DNA of 64,000 nt, from the NCBI GenBank assembly GCA_024704175.1, contig CP085629.1, forward strand, positions 6,675,001-6,739,000, written 5' to 3'. Positions 10,165 through 21,459 of this stretch are shown in pieces (position 1 is the first letter of the stretch; the number at the start of each line of letters is the position of its first letter). Made by a program: the position numbers and the translations under genes. The notes under the pieces were generated by a model, which was not told the DNA's origin, did not search any database, and saw only the letters and a list, made by a program, of their open reading frames with translations. This DNA is from Paenibacillus sp. P25. Lineage in GTDB: Bacteria; Bacillota; Bacilli; Paenibacillales; NBRC-103111.

Positions 10165-11038
10165 ATGAAAGCAAGCCGCATCGGCCGGAAGGCCGGACAA
10201 CTGGCGCTGGTTGCCGTACTTGCGGCAGGGATGGCGGGATTCCTCTTCCCGATTGTGCTGACGCTGGCCAATTCGTTTATGGCGGAAGCGGAGATTACGG
10301 CGAATTATGCCGCTCTTTCGGGAAGCGAAGACGCGGACGAGTATGTGAGCCTGAAATGGATTCCGGACCGCGCGACGTTATCGCAGTATTACGCCGTATT
10401 GGTCGGAAAACCTCAGTTCCTGTTCATGTTCTGGAATTCCGTGAAAATCACCGTGCCCATCATCGCGGGCCAAATCGCCGTCGCTTCGCTCGCCGCGTAC
10501 GCCTTCGCCCATCTGCGCTTTCGTTTTCGCGAGCCGCTCTTTTTCATGTACATCGTCACGATGCTGATGCCGTTTCAGGTGACGCTGGTACCGAATTTCA
10601 TTATGGCGGATCGGCTCGGGCCGCTCGGGTCGTACGGGTCCATCGTTTACCCCGGCGTCTTCAGTGCCTTCGGCGTGTTTCTGCTGCGACAGTTTATGAT
10701 GTTCGTACCCGCCAGCTATATCGAAGCGGCCCGGGTGGATGGGGCCGGCCATTTGTACATATTCGCAAGAATCGTCCTGCCGATGTGCGGCACAGGGGTG
10801 GCGGCGCTCTCCATCCTCGTCTTCATTGACAGCTGGAATATGGTCGAGCAGCCGCTGATCTTTCTGAAGGATGCGGCCAAACAGCCGCTGTCCGTCTATT
10901 TATCGGTCATCGGCGAAGAGGAGCGAGGCATCGCTTTTGCCGCTTCCGCGATTTATATCTTTGCCGCTCCTGCTCGTGGCATGGTACGCAGAAAAGGATT
11001 TGGTGGAGGGCATCCAGCTATCCGGAATCAAAGGGTAA
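10165..11038 (+). CDS. carbohydrate-type ABC permease, MalG half
   Basis: ATG 10165 follows AAAGGAGG. The protein has the MalG-type long periplasmic loop after the first membrane segment and the EAA loop EAARVDGAGHLYIFARIVLP. The frame breaks near 10963. The correct C terminus in the next frame reads AWYAEKDLVEGIQLSGIKG, the standard ending of this permease type, with a stop at 11036. It partners with the preceding permease. Confidence 0.86.
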
Positions 11039-11058
11039 TGCGGTAAGGAGGAATAGTA

Positions 11059-12205
11059 ATGAACACGGCGATTGCCGCAGACAGCGAACGGGCCGGAAAA
11101 AAAGCGATCAGGCGCGTCATCGCCGGGTTTTTCTTCGCGATGGTCGCACTGACGTTTTTTTCGAATACGTTACTGAACATTTCGCTGGCGGAGGTGGAGG
11201 TGGAAAAGCCTGCGTCCGGTCCTTTGTCGCATGAGGTCACCGGCTCGGGTACGATTCAGGCGGCGGACACGGCGGATTTGTACGTCGAGACGAATTGGCC
11301 GGCGAGCGACGTCAAAGTGAAAGTCGGCGATACGGTAGAGGCGGGCCAGGAGCTGGTCTTGTTTAAAACGCGGGATGCCGAGGATGCCCTGAAGGATAAT
11401 CAGGCGAAATGGCAGCAGAAGCAGCTCAGCCTGCAAAAGCTGCAGGACAGCTACGCCGACGCGTTCCGCAGCGGCGACGAGAAGCAGATGCGCAGCATTT
11501 CCCGCGACATCGACAGCACTCGGCTGGACGCAGAGATTCTGGAGCGGCAGATTGCCGGCCTGCAGCGGCGGCTCGCTGAGTTCTCGCGGCTCGTTTCTCC
11601 GGTTGCCGGTATCGTTACTGAGCTCAATGCCGCGAAGGGAGCGCCCGTTCCGAGTGGCAAAGCGGCGGTGCGCATCTCCGATTTATCCGAGGGGCTGGAG
11701 CTCAAGGCGACGATCCCGGAGACCAAGGCTCAATATGTGAAAGTGGGGGATGAAACGGAGCTGATCTTCTCCGTGCTGAAAAATGCGCGCGTCAAAGCGA
11801 CCATTGCCGATATCCGTGATCCCGTTTCGGGTTCGTCCGGATCATCCGGCTCCGCCGTCTCGTCGGGACAGGAAACAAAGGAAATTACCTTCTCTCTGCG
11901 GGATAACCGTTTGAAAGGGGGAGACGGGCGAATTCGATATCGTTCACAAAACGGATACGTTCGGGTCGCTGCTCCCTAACGATGCGGTCCGGGAAGATGA
12001 GATCGGGAAATATGTATGGGTTCTCAAAGAAAAGAAAGGGCCTCTCGGCACCGAGTACTTCGTGCAGCGGGCTTCCGTGCAGACCGGGGACGCGGACGAT
12101 AGCAAAACATCCATCGTAAGCGGCGTGACCCCGATCGATAAGGTGGTCGTCTCCAGCAGCAAATCCGTTGCGGACGGAGACCGGGTGGTGCTTAAGAGCG
12201 ATTGA
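11059..12205 (+). CDS. HlyD/RND-type efflux adaptor protein
   Basis: This membrane-anchored adaptor is about 382 residues. It has one N-terminal membrane segment (residues 18-37), a biotinyl-lipoyl-like beta domain (VKVGDTVEAGQELVLF), an alpha-helical coiled coil at roughly 105-180 and a return to the lipoyl half (SPVAGIVTELNAAKGAPV). Such proteins bridge MacB-type permeases to the outside. One G is missing from the GGGGG run near 11917; the C-terminal 90 residues continue in the next frame to the stop at 12203. It sits before a MacB-like gene, as in YknXYZ-type systems, but the ATPase is absent. Confidence 0.82.
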
Positions 12206-12233
12206 CGTTTCGCTGGAAAAGGAGGTGAAAGCC

Positions 12234-13636
12234 ATGCAGCGTTCCCGCTGGGCGGCTCCGATGGTGTTTGCCGGCGTGCTGCTGATACTGGCAAGTATCG
12301 GGTGGCTATCGTCGGTTCTGGCCGATTGGGAGCAGGCGAACGGTTCCCACCGCCTGCGGAAGCTGACGGCTACCGTTGACCGGTCCGTGACTGCGCCGGA
12401 GACGGCCGGCCTGACGCTGAAGGAGGCCGAGCAGCTCGCCGCCAAGTGGGCTCCCCTGCCCATTGCCTATTCAGCCAGGGTTCAAACCCGGGCGACGCTT
12501 GGCGGCGTATCGGCAAACTGCGAGGTGTTCGGCGTGAACGGAAGTTATCGCGATTTTACCGAAGTACGGCTGAAGACCGGTACCTCCTTCGCCCCTGCTT
12601 CCGTTGACGAGCACAGCCGGGTTGCCGTGATCGGCGCGAAGGTTGCGGATGAGCTGTTTCATTCGGAACGGGTCGCCGGAAAAACGATCAAGCTGTTCGG
12701 TGTCCCGTTTACGATCATCGGTGTCATGGACGATGAGGGCTCCCTGCTCCGGCAGATGGCGGATGACGGCATTCCCGATGTGCTGATCCCGGTTACCGCC
12801 TTGCTGGATCTGCGTCCGGAGGCGCGCATTGAAGGCATCCAGCTGGCGGCAAGGCCGAGTGCAGTGCTGCGCGGGGAAACGGATGCAGGCGATGTGCTTA
12901 GGGCCATCGGCAAAAATGCGGCGCATTTCCGGATCGAAAACCATCTGGTAACGCATATGCAAATAGGGCAGCTTCACTCGCTGCTGCTGTTCAGCTGCGG
13001 AATCATCGCCTTGTATTGGCTTACCTGCAGCATAGGCCGGCAATTCCTGGCGGTCCGCACGGTGCTGCAAGAGCGGCTTCATGCACTCGACTGGAACGAT
13101 GCGCTCCTCAGCGAGCGGCGCCTGCTCCTGAAATACGGCTTCGCTGCGGCCGCGCGGCGCCTGCGCGGGCGGGCTATGGTACGCTGATCCGGTTTCGCCC
13201 TTACCTTCCGCCGGATTGGGTGCCGGAGCAAATCATCGATATCCCGTTTTATATGGAGAAGCTGCGAAGCTTGTGGCAGCAGCAGGCCGCGCAGGAAGGC
13301 TACATCCCATCGCCGCAGGAGCCGCTCTCCAGCGCCGCCGGCCGGCTTGCCGGAAGGCTGTTTATTGCAGGAGCCTTGTTCGGCCTGCCCTCATTCCTGC
13401 TCGGCGTCCGTCTCTGGGCGGCTGACGGAATGCCTCTGGATCAGCGGCTGCAGCGGCTGTTTCTCTATATCCCCGCGGCCGCCATCGTCGCCTTCGCCGC
13501 CGCCCGCTGGGCGGGGATGAATTATTTGATTCATCTGCAAGAGTACGTAGTTCCGGGCATTTTATTTATCGCCGCGATGGTCCATTTTAACCATTCCAAA
13601 GGAGGAATTCTTCCCCATGCCGAAATGCGCAGCTAA
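12234..13636 (+). CDS. MacB-like membrane protein with periplasmic core domain, atypical C terminus
   Basis: ATG 12234 follows GGAGGTGAAAGCC. An N-terminal membrane segment is followed by an extracytoplasmic domain with MacB_PCD hallmarks (GVNGSYRDFTEVRLKTG, SRVAVIGAKVADELF, FGVPFTIIGVMDDEG). One membrane segment follows near residue 245 and at least two more near the C terminus. The final third does not look like a normal FtsX domain; the proline-rich PYLPPDWVPEQ stretch is unusual. A deletion near 13160 breaks the frame. The end overlaps the next gene by 20 bases, implying translational coupling. Confidence 0.65.
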
Positions 13637-15049
13637 ACATTCCGTTGTCGCCTGCTCCGTTCTCTCTCTTCTGGTTCTGTCTGCCTGTACGGGAAAAAAT
13701 CCGGCCAGCCCTGCCGCAAAAGAAGAAGGAGCCAACCGGTTGACCGGTTCGGAAACCAAGACCGTTACGCTGTCCGTGATGACGTCCGATCGCTTCCTTG
13801 AGGCGGCGAAACAAAAATTCGAAGCGACCCACCCGGGCATTCGAATCGAGATCAAGGAATATGCGGCTTCTCCGGCTCCGGTCGCCGGGGACAAAGGAAA
13901 GATCATCATGACCAATACGAAACCCGATCCTAAAAATATCGAAAAATACGTAAACACGGTTAGTGCGGAGCTGATGAGCGGCAAAGCCTCCGATCTCATC
14001 GTCGTAAGCGGTCTGCCTTATAAAAAATACGCCGATAAGAAGTCGCTGGAAAACATCGGGGATCTGATGAGCAAAGACGCCTCTTTCCAAATCGGCAATT
14101 ACTACACGGGCATGTTCGACGCGATGAAATATAACGGCGCCTTATATGCGGTTCCTGTCAAGGTGGGATTGAACTTATGGCTGGGGAACCAGGCCGCCAC
14201 TGGCAGCGAAAAGATCGACTACAGCAAGTGGACTTGGGAAGAATTCAAGAAACTGGCGGGGCAATGGGCAACGGATAAGAATAAGGACGGTAAGCCCGAT
14301 GTGTACCCCTTGGCCATATCGAATCCGATCAGCTGATCACTCTCATGCTGAACAGCGGCTTCGCCAAGTTTGTCGACCAGGGAGGGAAGAAGGCGAAGTT
14401 CGATTCTCCGGAATTTATCGGCATGCTGAAGCTGGCGAAATCGATGTACGACGACAAGATGATTCTTACCGGAAATGCGGACAGCGAGAATGTCGTGTTC
14501 GATCCGAGAGCGAACGTCCTCATGTACGCGGACTTATACACCCTGCCCAAGATTTTCTTTGGCGGAAAAGGGGCGTTTTACGATTTGCCGTCGGAGAATG
14601 AGACGAAAGGAACCGCCTTCACGGCTGCGATGCCGCTTGCGATGAGCAGCAAGTCTGCGAACAAGAAGGAGGCTTGGGAATTCATGAAGTTCCTCCTGTC
14701 GGACGAGATGCAGTCGGCCATCGAACTCGGCGGGTTTGCCGTCAACAAGAACGGCGCAAAGGCGCAGGAAGAGAGTTTGAGGCAGATCGGTACAGGTACG
14801 GGCGAGAAGAAAGGCAAAGGCATGAAAATGATGATCCAAGGCAAAGAGGCCGCGATGGAGCCTGCCACGGATCAGGATATCGCCATGATCGAGAAAATAT
14901 TGAACAATGTTAAGGTCTATGCGGAAAGCGACCCGAAAATTACGTCCATCGTTGCGGAAGAGACCGCTCCGTTCTTCCAGGGCAGGAAATCGGCGGAAGA
15001 AGTCGCCAAGGCGATTCAGAATAAGGCAAGCACCTATTTGCAGGAGTAA
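13617..15049 (+). CDS. extracellular solute-binding lipoprotein
   Basis: This binding protein is about 478 residues with lipobox LSAC near residue 23 and the family 1 sugar-binding pattern (TVTLSVMTSDRFLEAAKQKFEATHPGI, NGALYAVPVKVGLNLWLGN). One G appears to be missing near 14323, which creates an early stop; the rest continues from QLITLMLNSGFAKFVDQGG to the end. It presumably serves the MalF/MalG pair of the same operon. The ligand is unknown. Confidence 0.82.
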
Positions 15050-15055
15050 CCGGCT

Positions 15056-17173
15056 ATGAAACGTTCGGCATGGCATTTATCCGTCATTCTGCTCGCCGCC
15101 GTCCTGATCTTGGGCGCCGCCCGGCCGGGCTTTGCCGATGAACGAGCCGCCGCCTATGAGGGGGGAAGCCTCCCTCCTCTCGGGTCAGTTCAAATCGGGG
15201 ACGATAGTTATATGGAGCTGAAGGATCTGTATATTCTGCCCGACCATGGGGTGAAGAATGTCACCTTTACCGTATCCGTTCATAATAACGGCAGAGGCGA
15301 CCTGGTCTTTTTCGATTATTGGCTGCATCTGCTGACCGGATCCGGCGACTCGATATCCGTGAATATCCTTCCGCAGGATAAAGATAAACAGGTCATTGCG
15401 GCCCATACCTCCGAAGACATCGGCTTCTATGCGACCGTGAAGGAAGGGACGGACCTCTCCGGCCTCATTTTCCAATTTTTCAAGTGGGATTTCACCCAGC
15501 CGAATTATGAACGAACGTTGGGAGAAATCGCCGTGCCGGATACCTATTCCGTCGTTACCCCGGCCGGCGCTTCCCGCGAGGTCGTCATGACGGGGATACC
15601 GGTCAGCACGGACATCAAGAAGGTGCTCATGAATACAAACGAGAAATATCATAACGTAACAGTCGTCTACGAAATGACCAACGCCGGAGCCAAAAGTGTG
15701 GCGGTGCCTTCGTACCGGTTTGCGATCCGAACCACCGAAGGTTACATGTATCCGCTTAAGGCAAAGGATCTGAAGGATCTGACGATCGATCCTCAGGTGC
15801 ACAAGGAAATCGAGCTGACAGGCTCCGTACCGGTTACCGTCTCGTCTCATGGCTGGCAGCTTGTCGTCATTCAATATGAGGCCGACCTGAAGCTGAATCA
15901 GGCCGTCGCTTATTACGAGCTTCCGGCGGCATCCCGGGCGGAAGGCGGGGACATCGGCAAGGAGTATACCTTTACGGGCCAAGAGGGCATCTATACGGCG
16001 CAGATCGCCACCATCCACCGTCTGCCCTGGGAGGACCAGGATATCCTGGCGGCCGATGTAGTGCTTACGAATAAAGGTGTGGAGTCGCTTGCCTATTCCC
16101 AATTTGACGGGATACTATTCCTTGGATGAAGCGGTAAAGATCGAGGCGAAGCTGATCCCAACCGATGAATTGATCAGCCTGGTGCCGGGAGCGTCGGTCC
16201 ATTTTCAGTTCGTCGGCAGGTCGCCGTATTCGAATGACTTTTCCAAAGTGAAGCTCGTTCTGCAGGAGAAAGACAGCGACGGGAAAATGAACGATCTGCT
16301 CGAGTTTACGAACGGCGCCGGCATGTTGAACATCCCTTATAACAATGTCGGCGAATCTTATACCGTGCAGCACGTTGGACGCAGTTCGAGCTATAAGGTG
16401 CGGGACGTCCGGACCTACCGGGGAGACACAGGCGATACGCTAATGGCCGTATTGGAAGTAACCAACCTGGAGAAACGGTACATGGATGCGGCCAAGCTTG
16501 CGGCCAATTTCAAGACCCCGGCCGGCACCGTCTTTCCTGCGGCGGTCAGCTCGATCGACAGCAAGGTGAAGCCGGGCGGAAAAGCGCTCTTGTTCCTGAC
16601 GGCGACCATGCCGAAAGGTTACCCGATCTCGGATATGCAGGTCCTGATCGGCGAGGCGACTACGGACGGCAAGCTCTCGGCCAAGGAGGCCAAGCCGGAC
16701 GGGTATGTGAACGCTGCCGCATTCTGGCCGCCCCAGGAGGATTCCAAGGTCAAGGACGATTTGAAGGACGTCAATCTGACGCCTTATACCCTTTCGATTA
16801 ACCATATCGCTACGACATTAAAGCTCGGGGAGCTGAAGCTGACCTTCAACTATGAGCTTACCAAGGAGTCTGTGGAAACTAATACGGAGGGCCGCAAGCT
16901 GATTATCGGGTTTGAGGACGAGAAGGGGAATAAATCCTTTACGAGGGAATATGATTTCAAAGATTTCGAGGCGGCGAAGCCGTATGACATAACGAAGGAT
17001 ACCAAGCTGAGGCTGGGCAAAACCGAGGGTTTGAAATCAAGGAGACCGATCAGGAGCTCATTTTCAAGCTGGAGACGCTGAAGACCTACAAGCTTAGCAT
17101 TTACGACTCCTGGAACGGCCATAGCAGGTCGCTTGCGGCGAAGAATATCGATTGGTTCTTTACCACCGACTAG
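15056..17173 (+). CDS. large secreted protein of repeated beta-rich domains, function unknown
   Basis: The protein is about 705 residues with a signal peptide (cleavage near AARPGFADE). It contains at least three segments with similar layout: a TYSVVTPAG, YTFTGQEGIYTAQI or SYTVQHVGRSSSYKV strand, then a YEMTNAG, VVLTNKG or LEVTNLEK motif. That resembles DUF4352/immunoglobulin-like extracytoplasmic domains. Frame breaks lie near 16111 and 17030; the last 45 residues end in NIDWFFTTD. ATG 15056 follows AGGAG. Its operon position suggests a surface partner of the transporter and adaptor, but I cannot name a role. Confidence 0.6.
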
Positions 17174-17266
17174 CGAATTTTTCCAAATTTTAATCTGCGA
17201 TTCATCTTTCTCCTTTATAATGAGAATTCCAAAGAAGTTCGGGGAGGAACGGGGGAGGACAGCCCG

Positions 17267-17971
17267 ATGAAGATACTCGTGGTAGAGGATGACGTCCGTC
17301 TGCTTAAAACGATAAACACCCTGCTTCAGGAAGAAGGGTACAAGGTAGACTCGGCAGCTTGCGGCGATGAAGGCTGTTATATGGCCGAACAAGGCATCTA
17401 TGATCTGCTGCTTCTCGACCGGATGCTGCCGGGCATGGACGGGCTTAAAATCGTCCGAAGCGTCCGCGCCAAACAGATGCATACGCCGATTTTATTTCTG
17501 ACGGCCCGAGACAGCGTCGAAGATCGGGTGCAGGGGCTCGATACCGGAGCGGACGATTACATGACGAAGCCGTTCGAGGTGCCGGAGCTGCTCGCACGGG
17601 TTCGTGCTCTGCTGCGAAGACGGGGACCGGTCGAGAGCGAAGAAGTGCTTGCTTATCACCGGCTTCTTCTGAATTTAAGGACCAAGGAAGCTTCGATCGG
17701 CGGGGAGAGGCTGGAGCTTACGCAGAAGGAATTCGAGCTGCTGGAATATCTGCTGCGAAACCGGGAGCAAATCTTGACAAGGGATCAAATCTGTACCCGG
17801 GTATGGGGGCTGGAATCCGACGTCGGATCGAATATCGTCGATGTCTATGTGTTCTATCTGCGGAAAAAGTTAAAAGCCTTCGATTGCGAACATATCATTC
17901 AAACGGTCCGGAATGTCGGCTACCTGTTAAAGGAGAACGCACCATGTTTGGCAAGACCCGAATCCGGTTGA
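17267..17971 (+). CDS. OmpR-family response regulator
   Basis: This intact 234-residue protein has a receiver domain (EDD acidic pocket near 8-9, phospho-acceptor Asp in LLLLDRMLPG near 51, Thr in FLTARD, Lys in MTKPFEV) and a C-terminal winged helix (KEFELLEYLLRNREQILTRD). It overlaps the histidine kinase start by 28 bases, so the two are coupled. It starts 93 bases after the secreted-protein gene and probably responds to a wall or sugar signal handled by the upstream locus. Confidence 0.93.
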   Translation: MKILVVEDDVRLLKTINTLLQEEGYKVDSAACGDEGCYMAEQGIYDLLLLDRMLPGMDGLKIVRSVRAKQMHTPILFLTARDSVEDRVQGLDTGADDYMTKPFEVPELLARVRALLRRRGPVESEEVLAYHRLLLNLRTKEASIGGERLELTQKEFELLEYLLRNREQILTRDQICTRVWGLESDVGSNIVDVYVFYLRKKLKAFDCEHIIQTVRNVGYLLKENAPCLARPESG

Positions 17972-19325
17972 CGGCTCTCAACACGGCTGTGTTCTTTGTC
18001 ATTCTCGCCTGCCTTGGCGTGATCGTGTATACGGAGCTCCGTCACCAATTATACGCCAAGGTGGACGAATCGCTGCGGATGAGATTGCAGCAGGACTTGC
18101 CGCCTTTACAGACAAAGCTCGGACTATTTACAACAGGAGAACCTTCGGCCCTTCCTGAAGGCAGGTCTGCCAAAACGATAATTCACATTCAGGGGATCGA
18201 CCCGCGGATTTTTTTGGTATTCTGGGATGAGCAAGGAAATCCGTTTCCGACCCTGGCCGGGGCGGATTTGAGGAAGGCAATGGATGTCTTCAGGCCCTAT
18301 TTGTCGGTCCGAACACCGCAAACGATCAAGGTCGGCGGCCATTCCTACCGGATATATGCTGCCGACTACGACTCGTCGAAAGCGGTCAATTTGATGCTCG
18401 TGCCGGACTTACCCCGCTTCATGGAAGGGAGCGAGGACGCAGAACCTCCTGTCCTGACGGAAGCGCCCTCCCAAATCGTCTCGGTTCAGGCCATCGGCAT
18501 CGTCGATTCCGAGGAAAACATGCTGAAGCAGTTGTCCCGGTTAATTCTATTCGGCATTCTTGGCGGAGGAGCCGTCACGATACTAGCCGGGTATTATTTG
18601 GCGAACCGGGCGTCGCTGCCGATCCGCCGGTCATGGGAGCGGCAAAGCAGCAGTTCGTCGCCGACGCGTCGCATGAGCTGCGAATGCCGCTGTCGATCAT
18701 CCAGGCGAACACGGAACTGGTATTCCGCCATCCGGACCGCTCCATTCTCGAGATGAGTGAGCCGCTTTCTATGGTATTAGGCGAATCGAAGCGAATGGGA
18801 AAGCTGACGGAACAGTCGCTGACGCTCGCCCGGGCCGATTCCAATCAGGAAGAAATCGTCTTAAAGCCGATAACCCTGGAAGAAGTGATCCGGGAAGTGG
18901 TGCTTAAATTCAAACCGCTTGCGGAATTCAAAGGTCAGGTTCTGGAATTAAGGATGGAGAGCGGGCTTGACATCATGGGGGACCGCGAGCGGCTTCATCA
19001 GCCGCTGGTGATTCTAGTCGACAACAGCATGAAGTTTACGCCGGACAAAGGGACGATCCGGGTTCTGGCACATAGAACCGGTCACTATGTAGAGATTGTT
19101 GTAGAAGATACAGGATGCGGTATCGAACCTGAGGATTTGCCGCATATCTTCGACCGGTTTTACCGCGGCGATAAAGCGCGAAACCGCAGCAGCGGAGGAA
19201 CCGGCCTGGGTCTGGCTATTGCCCAATGGATTGCAGCCAAGCACGGGGGAGATTTAACCGCAGCAAGCATCCCCGGGTTAGGAACAACCATGACGCTTCG
19301 TTTGGCTGCGCGGCAGAAGAAGTGA
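17944..19325 (+). CDS. sensor histidine kinase
   Basis: The kinase is about 461 residues. It has a membrane segment at residues 10-30, an extracytoplasmic sensor region to about 190, a second membrane segment, then a HisKA domain (ASHELRMPLS with the phospho-His) and a HATPase domain (N box VDNSMKFTPD, G boxes DTGCGIEPEDLPHIF and GGTGLGLAI). One A is missing in the run near 18640 just before the His box. ATG 17944 follows AAAGGAG. It pairs with the preceding regulator. Confidence 0.9.
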
Positions 19326-19396
19326 CGGCCGGCTATACGGAAGCCGGCCGTCATGGCATACACCGACAGCCCACCGCCCCTTACCGCAAGGGGCGG
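19324..19396. repeat. two GC-rich hairpins between convergent genes
   Basis: GACGGCCGGCT and AGCCGGCCGTC form a perfect 11-bp stem with a seven-base loop at 19324-19352, beginning at the kinase stop codon. A second stem, CCGCCCCTT with AAGGGGCGG, follows at 19374-19396. Neither has a good T run, but their place between converging genes suggests transcription termination in both directions. Confidence 0.55.
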
Positions 19397-19452
19397 CGGG
19401 CGCCGCCTCTTCGAGGTTTACAGATGAAACCGAACGCTCTTTTTGTACCTTC

Positions 19453-20333
19453 TTACCCCTTTAATGCCCCTACCATAACACCCTTGACGAAATATTTCTG
19501 AACGAACGGGTAGATCACCAGGATCGGCACCGAAGCGACCATGATGGTAGCGTACTTGATCGTCTCGCCGATCTGGAAGCGGTCCGCGTTATCCGCCCCG
19601 GCGGACATGCTGTCCGTGGAGTTGGCGATCAGGATTTCGCGCAGCGTCAGCTGAAGCGGGAACAGATCGCGGTCCTTCAGGAAGACGGAAGCGTAGAACC
19701 AGCCGTTCCACTTTTCCACCGCATAGTAGAGGATCATAACGGCAATGACCGGCATCGACAGCGGCAGGATGATGCGGAACAGAATCACGAAGTGATTGGC
19801 TCCATCCATCTTCGCCGATTCCTCCAGGCTGTCCGGCACGCCCATGAAGGCGGTTCGCATAATGATCAGGTTGAACGTATTGACGGCGAAAGGAATGATG
19901 GTGGCCCACAGGGAGTTGATCAGGCCCACCCCTTTAACCACGAGGTAGAGGGGACCAACCCGCCGCTAAAAAACATCGTAAAGACGATAACGAAAATGAA
20001 CACCTTGTTCCACATCACGTTTTTGCGGGACAGCACGTACGCCCCCAGCGAGGTAAGGAGCAAGTTGATGATGACGCCGAAGACGACAATGAACAGCGTA
20101 TTCTTGTAGCCGATCAGAATGCCGGGATTGGCGAACACGCTTTTATAGGCTTCCAGGCTGAAGCCGAGCGGTCTGAGCAGGATCCCTTTGAAGCTGACGA
20201 GCTGCCCGGCATCGCTGATGGAGGCGAACGCTACATACAAGAGCGGATACAGGGTCACGATCATCAGGAACACCAGAAGGATATGGACGAACACGTCAAA
20301 GGCCGTATCCGCCAAGCCGTGGTCTCTTTTCAT
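19453..20333 (-). CDS. ABC sugar permease, LplC/YtcP type
   Basis: This permease is about 293 residues with six membrane segments and the EAA loop EESAKMDGANHFVILFRIILP. It ends in FVKGVMVGALKG, typical of the LplC half. One C is missing from a short C run near 19950, where GGLVPLYLVVKGVG should read continuously. ATG 20333 follows AGGAGG. It is the last gene of an Lpl-type importer operon. Confidence 0.88.
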
Positions 20334-20423
20334 GGAATTCTCCTCCTATGGGTATTGCGCGGCAATACCGGCTTCGCAAGCATTTTTGTAGAAAAAACGG
20401 CTTTATAAACGCTTTGGCTCTGC

Positions 20424-21386
20424 TTACCACAGACTGTTTTCGTTGACCTTGCGGCTGATCCGGTTGGCCGTAATGAGCAGAATCAGGTTGATGACCGAGT
20501 TGAACAAGCCGACAGCCGAGCTGTAGCTCCAACCGAATTCGAGCAGACCCTTCCGGTAGACGAAGGAGGAGATGACATCCGCCGTATCGTAGATCGACGG
20601 GTTGTAGAGCAGGATGATCTTCTCCCAGCCGACATTGAGCAGGTTCCCGACGCGCAGAATGAACATGATCGTGATCGTAGGTACGATGCCGGGCAGCGTG
20701 ATGTACCAGATCTGCTTCCAGCGGCTGGCCCCGTCCATACGGGCGGCCTCGTACTGCTCCTGATCGATGGACATGAGAGCTGCAATATAGATGATGGACT
20801 CCCAGCCGATTTTTTGCCAAATTTCAGATAAAATATAGATCGGACGGAACAGCTCCGGCTTCTGCAAGAGCGCCTTGCCGTCTCCGCCCAAATAGGTGAG
20901 AAGCGTATTGATGACGCCGCCGCTGTTCGTGAAATCTTTGATCATGCCGCAGATGACGACAAGGGAAATAAAATAAGGCATATAGGTGATGGACTGCGCC
21001 CATCGTTTGAAAACTTTGCTTCGAACCTCATTGATCAGAATCGCCAGGATAATGGGAGCGGGAAATTCAAAGCACAGCGAGTAGAGACTGATGATCACCG
21101 TATTTTTCAGGATTCTCCAAAAGTAATAAGTGCTGAAGAACGACTTGAAATTCTCAAGCCCCACCCAGTCGCTTCCCATAATGCCTTTCATCGGCGAGTA
21201 GTCTTTGAACGCAATGATCGCTCCGTACATGGGTGCGTAATGAAAAATCGCGTAGTAAGCAAGTACCGGAACCATCATTAGGTACAAATATTTGTTTAAA
21301 GCGAAGTCCCGGAGGAATCTCGGCAGGAATGCGTTCTTATTCACCTGGGCCTTAGCGGCGGTTTCCATCGTAATTGTTTTAGCCAT
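20424..21386 (-). CDS. ABC sugar permease, LplB type
   Basis: This intact 320-residue permease has a cytoplasmic N terminus, six membrane segments and the EAA-type loop QYEAARMDGASRWKQIWYITLP. The IFHYAPMYGAIIAFKDYSP stretch near residue 45 is characteristic of LplB permeases. The start follows GGAGG. It lies between the binding protein and the LplC-type permease; no ATPase is encoded nearby. Confidence 0.92.
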   Translation of the reverse strand: MAKTITMETAAKAQVNKNAFLPRFLRDFALNKYLYLMMVPVLAYYAIFHYAPMYGAIIAFKDYSPMKGIMGSDWVGLENFKSFFSTYYFWRILKNTVIISLYSLCFEFPAPIILAILINEVRSKVFKRWAQSITYMPYFISLVVICGMIKDFTNSGGVINTLLTYLGGDGKALLQKPELFRPIYILSEIWQKIGWESIIYIAALMSIDQEQYEAARMDGASRWKQIWYITLPGIVPTITIMFILRVGNLLNVGWEKIILLYNPSIYDTADVISSFVYRKGLLEFGWSYSSAVGLFNSVINLILLITANRISRKVNENSLW

Positions 21387-21459
21387 CCTTTACGCCTCCT
21401 TCCGAAATGACGCGGTATAGGGGAGAGGGGACCGGTCGGCCCCCGGGCTCCTCCCGAAA

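Noticed and set aside
9190-11046. A 618-residue fused MalF-MalG permease
   Set aside because: The apparent fusion comes from a frame break near 10078 that hides the first stop; a second ribosome binding site and ATG at 10165 and standard C termini in the next frame show two genes.
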